From the NCBI RefSeq assembly GCF_023100725.1, contig NZ_CP095501.1:992001-1056000 (forward strand): DNA of 64,000 bases. Direction: 5' to 3'. This DNA comes from Arthrobacter antioxidans. GTDB taxonomy: Bacteria; Actinomycetota; Actinomycetes; Actinomycetales; Micrococcaceae. The first letter of the stretch is position 1; each line of letters begins with the position of its first letter. A model generated the notes under the pieces. The model saw only the letters and a list, made by a program, of their open reading frames with translations. It ran no database searches and was not told where the DNA came from. Shown here piece by piece: positions 48,152-55,699 of this stretch. Position numbers and translations under genes: made by a program.

Positions 48152-50140
48152 ATGGGTTACGGTCTCAGCGTCGACGTAGGTACCAGTTTCACGGCAGCCG
48201 CCACCTTCCGGACGGACGGCGACGGCCCCGGCGTGCCGCAGGTCCTCTCCCTCGGCAGCCGGACTGCGGCCATCCCCACCGTCGTGTTCCTCGGGGCGGA
48301 CGGTACCCGGCTGGTCGGCGACGCCGCCGAACGCCGGGGCGTCGCGCAGCCCGACCGCGTCGCGCGCGAGTTCAAACGGCGCATGGGCGACGACATCCCC
48401 CTCATGGTCGGCGGCGAACAGGTCCTCCCTCAGCAGCTCGTCGCCGCCGTCGTCCGCTGGGTCGTGGGTGTCGCCACCGAACGGGAGGGCGGAGCGCCCG
48501 ACGCCGTCACCCTCACGCACCCCGTGGGCTGGGGCGGGCACCGCACCTCCCTGCTGCGGCAGGCCCTGGCCGAGGTCGGTATCGGCGACGTCGTCCTGCT
48601 GACCGAGCCCGAGGCGGCAGCGCTCGCATACGCCGCGCGGGAGAAGGTCCCCGCAGGCAGCACCCTCGCCGTCTACGACCTCGGCGGCGGGACCTTCGAC
48701 GCGACGGTGCTCCGGAAGACCGACGCCGACACGTTCGCGGTCCTCGGCACGCCCCAGGGACTCGAGCGGCTCGGCGGGGCGGACTTCGACCAGGAGATCT
48801 TCGATCACGTCCTCGGGAGCACGGACCTCCCGCCGGCCGATCTCGAGCCGGCACCGGGGATCCTCGCCGCGCTGTCCCGCCTCCGGAAGGAGTGCACGGA
48901 GGCCAAGGAGGCCCTGTCCTCCGACTCCGAGGCCACGGTGTCCGTGATGATGCCCGGGGAGCATTCGCAGGTGCGTATCGTCCGGTCCGAATTCGAGGCG
49001 ATGATCGAACCGGCCCTCGGCGACACGCTCGTGACCCTCCGCTCCGCCCTCGAGAGCGCCGGGGTGAGGGGCGAGGATCTCACCGCGATCCTGCTGATCG
49101 GCGGATCGTCACGCATCCCGCTCGTCGCCCAGCTCCTGTCCGAGGAGTTCGACCGCCCCCTGGCCGTCGACGTGGACCCCAAGGCATCGGTGGCCCTCGG
49201 CGCCGCCTTCGCCACCTCCGCCCTGGACGAGACGGCCGGCGGGCAGGAGCCCGGGACGGGGGAGGAGGCCGGCGGGCCGCAGGGTGGTGCGCCCGTCCCG
49301 CCCACCAACGCGGCAGGGTTCGCACGGACCGGCCCCCGCACCGCGCTGGTGGGCGCCCACGGTCCGGCAGCCATGGCGCCGACCCGGCGGCTGGGGGTGC
49401 GCATCGGGGCCGTCGCCGCCGCCGTGGCGCTGCTGGGGATCGCGACGGCGTCCGCCACGAATGCCCCGAATCCGTTCGCGGCACTGTCCGGTGACCAGCG
49501 GGCAGAGGCCGCCGAAGGGCCCCCGCCCACGGCAGAAGCCAGTTCCCAGGCCACCGCGCCGGACCGGACGGATGGCGGCGCGGGCGTCGGTCCGCTCCTG
49601 GAGCCGGACGACGACGGCCAGACCTTCCTGGACACGGCGGAGGAGAGCGTCGGCACGGGACCGGACGCCGGGCAGGCCACCGCGTCGGGCGAGGCCGAGG
49701 AGGAGGGCGCCGGTTCCTCCGCCCCCACGCAGCGGGCGGACCCGACGCGCGACGCCCCGAAGGACACCGCGTCGCAGAGCCCCGCGCCGAAGGGCGACAC
49801 GAAACCCTCCCCGCCGCGCACCTCCGCGCCGTCCCCCTCCGCGCCGAAGCCCGGCACCGCCCCGGTCGACCCGACGCCGCCCACTCCCGCCCCCTCGCCG
49901 ACGCCCGCGCCTCCCGTCACCGAGGCGCCGCCGGTGGCCCCTCCCACGACCCCGCCGGTCCCCGATCCCGTCACGCCGCCGCCGGTCCCGGATCCCACGC
50001 AGCCACCGGCGGACCCCGCACCCACCGACCCGCCTCCCGCCGATCCTGAACCGCAGCCCACCGTCACGCTCGAACCACCGGCGCCCGCCGATCCGCCGCC
50101 GAGCGACCCCGCGCCGTCGTCCGTCACCCCGGAGTCGTGA
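48152..50140 (+). CDS. Membrane-anchored Hsp70-like protein with Pro-rich tail
   Basis: 662 residues. The first 375 are an Hsp70 nucleotide-binding domain: VDVGTSFTAA at 7-16, LTEPEAAALAYA, AVYDLGGGTFDATVL near 174 and ILLIGGSSRIPLVAQLL near 312. The usual substrate-binding domain is absent. Instead there is a Gly/Pro linker, one membrane helix (VRIGAVAAAVALLGIATAS, about 414-434) and some 225 residues rich in Pro, Thr, Ser and Glu, probably outside the cell. The ATG at 48152 begins MGYGLSVDVG; GGGGAG is close upstream. An in-frame GTG at 48074 would add 26 residues. It heads the five-gene ini-like run; the regulator follows after one base. Confidence 0.87.
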   Translation: MGYGLSVDVGTSFTAAATFRTDGDGPGVPQVLSLGSRTAAIPTVVFLGADGTRLVGDAAERRGVAQPDRVAREFKRRMGDDIPLMVGGEQVLPQQLVAAVVRWVVGVATEREGGAPDAVTLTHPVGWGGHRTSLLRQALAEVGIGDVVLLTEPEAAALAYAAREKVPAGSTLAVYDLGGGTFDATVLRKTDADTFAVLGTPQGLERLGGADFDQEIFDHVLGSTDLPPADLEPAPGILAALSRLRKECTEAKEALSSDSEATVSVMMPGEHSQVRIVRSEFEAMIEPALGDTLVTLRSALESAGVRGEDLTAILLIGGSSRIPLVAQLLSEEFDRPLAVDVDPKASVALGAAFATSALDETAGGQEPGTGEEAGGPQGGAPVPPTNAAGFARTGPRTALVGAHGPAAMAPTRRLGVRIGAVAAAVALLGIATASATNAPNPFAALSGDQRAEAAEGPPPTAEASSQATAPDRTDGGAGVGPLLEPDDDGQTFLDTAEESVGTGPDAGQATASGEAEEEGAGSSAPTQRADPTRDAPKDTASQSPAPKGDTKPSPPRTSAPSPSAPKPGTAPVDPTPPTPAPSPTPAPPVTEAPPVAPPTTPPVPDPVTPPPVPDPTQPPADPAPTDPPPADPEPQPTVTLEPPAPADPPPSDPAPSSVTPES

Positions 50141-50141
50141 G

Positions 50142-52343
50142 GTGACCGCCCACGACGTGGAGACAGGCGAGCCCTCGCTCCACGGCCTGCCCCTCGACGC
50201 GGCGACCTACGAGGTGGTCCTCGCGCTGTGCCTCGGATTCTCGATCCCCGGACTCGTCCCGCCGCTGCTGTACAACGAGGGTGTGTCCGCCGAACGGCTG
50301 GCCGCCGAGGCGAGGGCCGCCGGCCTCGTGCGGCCGGACGGCCGTCCGGCGCCCGAGCTCAGGGCGTCCATGCTGCGCGACGCCGACCCCTACCAGGTGC
50401 GCCGGTTGCAGCGGGCCCTCGTGGACCTCTACTGCTCCGAATCGCTCCCCCTCGGCCCGCTTGCGCGCAGGCTCGCCGCGGACGGCCTCGTCGACGACCG
50501 CGTGGCCGGGGTGCTGGCCGAGGAGGGCACCTCGCTGCTGGGCACCGATCCCGCTGCGGCCCTCGACCTGCTCGAACGCGCGGTCGACGCCGGAGCCGAC
50601 GCCGTGGGCACGGCTCCGCGCCGGGCCGAGGCAGCGCTCTGCGCCGGCGACCTCGACGCCGCCTCCCGCATCCTCGACACCTACTTCGGGCACGGGTGCG
50701 CCGACCCGGAACCGATGCTCCCCGATGCCGCGCGGGCCGTGCGCGTCGCCTCCGCGCTGTGGGCCCATCGGGGCATGATGTCCCGGGCGGCGGACGTGCA
50801 CCGCTGGGCGGCGGGAGCAGGAGCAACCGGGGTGGATACCCTCGGCGCGCTGGCCCTGCTCGCCACGGGCGATGCGACGGGTGCCCGGGCGATGACCTCG
50901 GGCGGATCCCCGGCGGCGTCGCCGTCGCTGGTCGACGTCGCGCACCTCCTGCTTGCGGAGGGCGCCCTGCAGTCCCTCGGCCCCGACCCGTCCGGCGCCG
51001 TGCCCCTCCTCATCCGCTCGTCCGACACCCTCGACGCGACCGGGAGGGTGTCCCCGGCCCCCGAACTGCCCGCATGCCTCGCGGCGATCGTCGCGCTCCT
51101 CGCGGGAAACCACCAGACCGCGAGCGCCGTCATCCAGGCGGCGCTCGCGAGTGGGCAGGGCGGCCGGGTGTCGCGGCCCCGGCTCTGCCTCCTGGGTGGC
51201 TGGGCGGCCATGCTCATGGACCAGCCCGCCCTGGCACGGGACTTCTGCGACGAGGCCTGCGCACGGGATCAGCGCCTCACCCCGCGGGACCACCTCCTGC
51301 TGCAGGCGCTCGAGGTGGGACTGGCCCGGCGGGCCGGGGACAGTGCGGCACTCGTCCAGGCCTGGCAGCGTGCCCGTGAGTCGCTGCTGCACGTCTCCGT
51401 GGACCTCTTCACCCTCCTCCCCTTCACCGAACTGGTCATCGCAGCAGCCCGGCTCCGCGACTCCGACGCGCTCAGGCCCCATCTCGACGAGGCATGGGCG
51501 CTGCTCTCGACGCTCGGGAACCCGCCGCTGTGGTCCGTCCCCCTGCACTGGTCCGCAACCCAGGCCGCGCTCCTGCTCGAACGCCCGGGCGACCTCGCCC
51601 CGCACGCCGCGGCGCTGGTCCATCAGCCCTCCGCCTACCCCCTGGCGGCCACCTTCGCGCTCGCCGGCAAGGCCTGGGTCTCCGTCCTCGCCGGACGCTT
51701 CGACACCGGCACCGTCGAGGCGGCAGCGCAGGGCCTCGCAGGCGCGGGGTTCGCCTGGGAGGGGGCGCGCCTGGCCGGCCACGCGGCGGCACGGGCGGAC
51801 GACCGTCGGGACATGACACGGCTGCTCTCCTGCGCGCGCGACCTGCGGCCTGCGCGCGAGCGGATCACGCGTCCCGACGTCGGGCCTTCCCCTGCAAGCA
51901 CCGACCCGCCGGGGGGCCGGACCCCGGGGTCTGCCCGGACGGCACTCCCGCGCCGGACGGCCGGCGCCGGTCCCGCGACCCGCGGTCCCACGACGGATGG
52001 TGACGGGGCGCCGGGAGCCGACGCCGGGATGCGGGGTCCCGGGGGCCGGAGGGCAGGGGGCCCGGCGCTCAGCGGCCGTGAACGGGAGATCGCGCAGCTG
52101 GTCCTGCAGGGACGGACCTACCGCGAGATCAGCGAGGAGATCTTCATCTCCCCGCGGACCGTGGAGCACCATGTGGCGCGCATCCGGCGCCGCTTCGGCG
52201 CGTCGTCGCGCTCCGACCTGCTGGCACGGCTTCGGCTGTCGCTCGGGACCACCTCCGTGGAGGCCTCCACCGCCGCGCCTCCACCGCAGGGCAGGGGCCC
52301 GGACCCCCTGGGTTCCCCTGACCGGGGTCGACGAAACCCCTAA
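50142..52343 (+). CDS. LuxR-family regulator without a recognisable P-loop
   Basis: 733 residues. The C-terminal HTH is clear (about 642-705): LSGREREIAQLVLQGRTYREISEEIFISPRTVEHHVARIRRRFGAS is the LuxR/GerE pattern, written here only as description. The long N-terminal part is Ala/Leu-rich and looks like stacked helical (TPR-like) repeats, but I find no Walker A or B, unlike the large ATPase regulators at 61-64 kb. A Pro/Gly-rich linker of about 65 residues precedes the HTH. GTG 50142 has GGAG at seven bases and lies one base after the Hsp70 stop, so the two are co-translated. It probably controls the downstream IniB-type gene. Confidence 0.82.
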   Translation: MTAHDVETGEPSLHGLPLDAATYEVVLALCLGFSIPGLVPPLLYNEGVSAERLAAEARAAGLVRPDGRPAPELRASMLRDADPYQVRRLQRALVDLYCSESLPLGPLARRLAADGLVDDRVAGVLAEEGTSLLGTDPAAALDLLERAVDAGADAVGTAPRRAEAALCAGDLDAASRILDTYFGHGCADPEPMLPDAARAVRVASALWAHRGMMSRAADVHRWAAGAGATGVDTLGALALLATGDATGARAMTSGGSPAASPSLVDVAHLLLAEGALQSLGPDPSGAVPLLIRSSDTLDATGRVSPAPELPACLAAIVALLAGNHQTASAVIQAALASGQGGRVSRPRLCLLGGWAAMLMDQPALARDFCDEACARDQRLTPRDHLLLQALEVGLARRAGDSAALVQAWQRARESLLHVSVDLFTLLPFTELVIAAARLRDSDALRPHLDEAWALLSTLGNPPLWSVPLHWSATQAALLLERPGDLAPHAAALVHQPSAYPLAATFALAGKAWVSVLAGRFDTGTVEAAAQGLAGAGFAWEGARLAGHAAARADDRRDMTRLLSCARDLRPARERITRPDVGPSPASTDPPGGRTPGSARTALPRRTAGAGPATRGPTTDGDGAPGADAGMRGPGGRRAGGPALSGREREIAQLVLQGRTYREISEEIFISPRTVEHHVARIRRRFGASSRSDLLARLRLSLGTTSVEASTAAPPPQGRGPDPLGSPDRGRRNP

Positions 52344-52367
52344 CGCGCCGTGGGGATCAGGGGGGCA

Positions 52368-52404
52368 ACTACCGATGTCCCTCCCCGCCCCCCGCTCCTA
52401 CGTT
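52368..52404 (+). promoter_or_regulatory. Candidate activator-dependent promoter of the IniB-type gene
   Basis: TACGTT (52399-52404) is a -10 box without a matching -35. ACTACC (52368-52373), inside GCAACTACCGATGT, is centred about 41 bases before the predicted start, where a class II activator binds. A similar GCAACTACTTGATGT lies at 60796-60810. Confidence 0.45.
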
Positions 52405-52458
52405 TGACACACGCCGACAGAGCCGCCGGCGGATCCGACCTCACCGAAGGAACATCTC

Positions 52459-53760
52459 ATGACTACTCTCGCCTCAGACCTCCTCGACTTCCTGATGAAC
52501 CTCTTCAACGACGAGGAGGCGGCCCGTGAATTCATCAGCGACCCCGAAGCCGTCCTGGCCGGCGCCGGCCTCGGCGACGTCTGCAGCGACGACGTCGACG
52601 CCGTCCTGCCCGTGGTCCTGGACTATGCGCCGGTCAGCTTCGACCGCACCTACGACACCGGCGGGAACTCCTCCGGCGATGTCGCCCCCGGTGCTCCCGG
52701 CAAGGACGGCGACGACGGTTGGGACGGTGCTCCCGGCAGGGACGGCTGGGACGGTGCTCCCGGCAGGGACGGCGACGACGGCAGGGACGGCAAGGACGGC
52801 GACGACGGCAAGGACGGCGACGACGGCAAGGACGGCAAGGACGGCAAGGATGGCAAGGACGACCACGGTCACGGTCACGACGACGACAAGGACGACCACG
52901 GTCACGACGACAGCGATCACGGCCACGCGGTCCAGCAGCTGCTGCACATCGTCAACAACTACTCGTACACCACGTCCGTGGACGACCGCGACACCATCAC
53001 CGACCAGTCCGTGAACCAGAACATCTGGGCCGACGGCGACGTCACCCAGTGGTTCGACAACGAGGCCATCGTTGCCTCCGGCGACCGGGCGGTCGCGGCG
53101 GACGGCGACGCCAAGGTCGACAACTCGGTGGACAACTCCGACGACCACTCGCAGGACCACTCCACCAACGTCCACGCCGGCGGCTCCTCGAATGTCGCCA
53201 TCGGCAACACCAACGACTCCTACAACGACAATTCGGACAACTCGGACCGCTCCGACAACTCGATCGAGGACTCGTACAACGACAACTCCGACAACTCCCT
53301 GGAGGACTCGTACAACGACAACTCCGACAACTCCGACCGCTCGGACAACTCGGTGGACACCGACATCGACGTCGACATCGAGGACTCCCTCAACACCGAC
53401 AACTCCGACCGCTCGGACAACTCGGTCGAGGATTCGTACAACGACAACTCCGACAACACCGACGTCGATGTGAGGATCGAGGACTCGTTCACGGCGGAGC
53501 AGACGACGACCACGACGGACAACTCCCTGACGGACTCGTACAACGACAACTCGGACACCACCGAGGTCGAGGTGGAGATCGAGGACTCGTTCACCCAGGA
53601 CGAGTCGATCAACACCGACGTGGAGATCGAGGACTCCTTCACCGCGACCGACAACTCGAGGGACGACTTCACGTCCATCGACGACTCCGCGTTCTTCGTC
53701 GACAACGAGGTGGATGTCGAGCTGGAGACCGAGATCGAGGTCGAGGATTCCTCGCTCTGA
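52459..53760 (+). CDS. IniB-like repetitive protein
   Basis: 433 residues. Residues 1-55 form an IniB N-terminal domain (LLDFLMNLFNDEEAAREFI, DPEAVLAGAGLGDV). Residues 78-134 are 19 uninterrupted collagen-like Gly-X-Y triplets, mostly GKD, GDD and GRD. Residues 135-156 are His/Asp-rich (DHGHGHDDDKDDHGHDD). After a globular-looking section, residues 253-433 are repeats of DSYNDNSDNS and IEDSF type. The protein is extremely acidic and has a single Cys. No signal peptide or membrane helix is seen. In mycobacteria IniB accompanies the dynamin-like IniA and IniC, as here. GAAGGA precedes the ATG. Confidence 0.85.
   Translation: MTTLASDLLDFLMNLFNDEEAAREFISDPEAVLAGAGLGDVCSDDVDAVLPVVLDYAPVSFDRTYDTGGNSSGDVAPGAPGKDGDDGWDGAPGRDGWDGAPGRDGDDGRDGKDGDDGKDGDDGKDGKDGKDGKDDHGHGHDDDKDDHGHDDSDHGHAVQQLLHIVNNYSYTTSVDDRDTITDQSVNQNIWADGDVTQWFDNEAIVASGDRAVAADGDAKVDNSVDNSDDHSQDHSTNVHAGGSSNVAIGNTNDSYNDNSDNSDRSDNSIEDSYNDNSDNSLEDSYNDNSDNSDRSDNSVDTDIDVDIEDSLNTDNSDRSDNSVEDSYNDNSDNTDVDVRIEDSFTAEQTTTTTDNSLTDSYNDNSDTTEVEVEIEDSFTQDESINTDVEIEDSFTATDNSRDDFTSIDDSAFFVDNEVDVELETEIEVEDSSL
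52690..52860 (+). repeat. Collagen-like coding repeat
   Basis: Nineteen Gly-X-Y codon triplets built of near-identical nine-base units (GGCAAGGAC, GGCGACGAC and variants). Such repeats often change copy number between strains. Confidence 0.9.
53215..53758 (+). repeat. Ser/Asn/Asp-rich coding repeats in the IniB-like gene
   Basis: Copies of DSYNDNSDN start at codons 253 onward and recur five times, alternating with SDRSDNSV and with IEDSF units preceded by VDVDI, VDVR or VEVE strands. Confidence 0.85.
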
Positions 53761-53779
53761 TCGCAGCACGGCCTGGGCG

Positions 53780-53808
53780 AGCCCGACGGGAACTGTTCCC
53801 GTCGGGCT
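53780..53808. terminator. Hairpin between the IniB- and IniA-type genes
   Basis: AGCCCGACGGGAA (53780-53792) pairs perfectly with TTCCCGTCGGGCT (53796-53808), three-base loop, 20 bases after the IniB stop and 40 before the IniA GTG. It may be a partial terminator that lowers GTPase expression relative to the IniB-type protein. Confidence 0.6.
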
Positions 53809-53848
53809 TGCCCGTGGTCCCATGGAACAACTCATAGGGGAATATCAC

Positions 53849-55699
53849 GTGGATGATCTCATTCCGCTCGTGAAGAGCGGCCTCGCGCTGGTCGTCACCG
53901 GCGACCGCGCGGACCTGCGCCACCGGCTGCAGCAGACGCTCGGACGCCTGGCCAATCCGGACATCCGCGTGATCGTGGTGGGGGAGTTCAAACAGGGCAA
54001 GAGCAAGCTCATCAATGCGCTCGTGAACGCCCCGGTCTGTCCTGTCGACGACGACATCGCCACCTCCGTGCCCACCGTGGTGGGCTTCGGGGATCCCGCC
54101 AGCGCCGCGGTGCTGATACCCCGCACGGACGGCGGTTCGGACCAGGACGCCGTCGAGCGCCGCGCGATCGCCCTCGAGGACATCGCCGGGTTCGTCTCCG
54201 AACGGGGCAACCCGTCCAACCGGCAGGGCCTCGCCTCGGCGGAGGTCCTCCTCCCGCGACGGCTCCTGGCCGACGGGCTGTCGATCATCGACTCCCCGGG
54301 GGTGGGCGGCCTCGAGTCGGCCCATGCCCTGACCACCCTCACCGCCCTGCCCACGGCCGATGCCATGCTCCTCGTCTCCGATGCCTCCCAGGAGTACACG
54401 GAGCCCGAGCTCCGCTTCCTCAGGCAGGCCACGCGGATCGTCCCGAACGTCGGCTGCGTGCTCTCCAAGACGGACCTGTACCCGCAGTGGCGTGCCGTCG
54501 CCGACCTCGACCGCGGCCATCTCTCGGAGGCGGGGATCCCGGCCCCGCTGATCCCGGTCTCCTCCGACCTCCGCCTGTTCGCATCGCAGACCAGGGACGT
54601 GGAGCTGAACCGGGAGTCGGGGTTCCCGGAGCTCATCGGCTACCTCCGCAACGAGGTGGTGGGCAAGGCGCAGGCCCTGCGCCGGAAGTCGGTGGCACAG
54701 GACCTGCTCTCCACGGCCGATCACCTGCGCCTGTCCGTCACGGCCGAGCTGCAGGCACTCCAGGACCCCGAGGGCGTGCCCCTCCTCCTCGCCGACCTCG
54801 AGGAGGCCAAGGAGCGGGCGGACCAGCAGCGGAAGCGATCCTCCCGCTGGCAGACCACCCTCAACGACGGCGCGTCCGACCTCATCAGCGACATGGAGCA
54901 CGATCTCCGCGACCGGCTCCGGTCCATCCAGCGTGAAGCCGAGGCCGCCATCGACGAGGGGGATCCCGGGCTCGTCTGGGACCAGTTCGCCGAGTGGCTC
55001 GAGCAGCGCGTGGCCTCCGCCGTGTCCGACACCTTCGTGTGGACGAACGAGCGCTCGCAGTGGCTCGCCGAGCAGGTGGCCGAGCTGTTCACGCTCGACG
55101 AGGTCCCGCTGCCGCTGCTGGAGGTCTCCAGTACGGACGGCGTCCTCGCCCCCGTGGAGGAGGTGCCGTTCCTCGACCCCGGGCACGTGAGCGCCGCGGG
55201 CAAGGTCCTGATCGGCATGCGGGGGTCCTACGGCGGTGTGCTGATGTTCGGCCTGCTCACCGGCATCATCGGCATGTCCCTCATCAATCCGCTCTCGGTC
55301 GGCGCCGGGCTCCTGCTCGGCCGCAAGGCGTACCGCGAGGACAAGGACGCCCGGCTGAAGCGTCGCCAGGGCGAGGCGAAGAGCCTGGTGCGGCGCCAGA
55401 TGGACGACGTCGTGTTCCAGGTGGGCAAGCAGCTCAAGGACCGGTTGCGGCTCGTCCAGCGCGAGATCCGCGACCACTTCGGCGCCCTCGCCGAGGAGCA
55501 TCACCGCTCCCTGGCGGACTCCGTCGCCGCGGCGCAGCGGTCGGCGTCCACCTTCCGGCAGGAACGCGAGTCGCGCATCACCGAATTGAAGGCCCAGCTC
55601 GCCGCGATCGACCGCCTGCACGCGCAGGCCGGGCGCCTCCTGCCGGAGCCCGCGCAGCCCGACGGCGACCCCACCGGCGTCGTGGGAGCGCCCGCGTGA
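53849..55699 (+). CDS. iniA: Dynamin-like GTPase, IniA type
   Basis: 616 residues. G1 VVGEFKQGKSKLINALV (P-loop 45-52), G2 Thr in ATSVPTV (72-76), G3 IDSPGVGG (148-151 DSPG) and G4 LSKTDLYPQW. Helical stalk regions follow, with a hydrophobic hairpin at about 461-490 (GVLMFGLLTGIIGMSLINPL) that may insert into membrane, and a C-terminal coiled coil. Mycobacterial IniA is a bacterial dynamin that remodels membranes under cell-wall stress. GTG 53849 has AGGGGAA seven bases before it; an ATG at 53822 lacks a ribosome site. The stop overlaps the IniC-type gene. Confidence 0.88.
   Translation: MDDLIPLVKSGLALVVTGDRADLRHRLQQTLGRLANPDIRVIVVGEFKQGKSKLINALVNAPVCPVDDDIATSVPTVVGFGDPASAAVLIPRTDGGSDQDAVERRAIALEDIAGFVSERGNPSNRQGLASAEVLLPRRLLADGLSIIDSPGVGGLESAHALTTLTALPTADAMLLVSDASQEYTEPELRFLRQATRIVPNVGCVLSKTDLYPQWRAVADLDRGHLSEAGIPAPLIPVSSDLRLFASQTRDVELNRESGFPELIGYLRNEVVGKAQALRRKSVAQDLLSTADHLRLSVTAELQALQDPEGVPLLLADLEEAKERADQQRKRSSRWQTTLNDGASDLISDMEHDLRDRLRSIQREAEAAIDEGDPGLVWDQFAEWLEQRVASAVSDTFVWTNERSQWLAEQVAELFTLDEVPLPLLEVSSTDGVLAPVEEVPFLDPGHVSAAGKVLIGMRGSYGGVLMFGLLTGIIGMSLINPLSVGAGLLLGRKAYREDKDARLKRRQGEAKSLVRRQMDDVVFQVGKQLKDRLRLVQREIRDHFGALAEEHHRSLADSVAAAQRSASTFRQERESRITELKAQLAAIDRLHAQAGRLLPEPAQPDGDPTGVVGAPA

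Noticed and set aside
52690..52860. Collagen-like triplets considered as a phage tail-fibre fragment
   Set aside because: The IniB N-terminal domain and the neighbouring dynamin-like genes explain the gene; no phage genes lie nearby.
52690..53758. Regular repeats considered as a CRISPR array
   Set aside because: They are in-frame coding repeats of variable unit length with no unique spacers.
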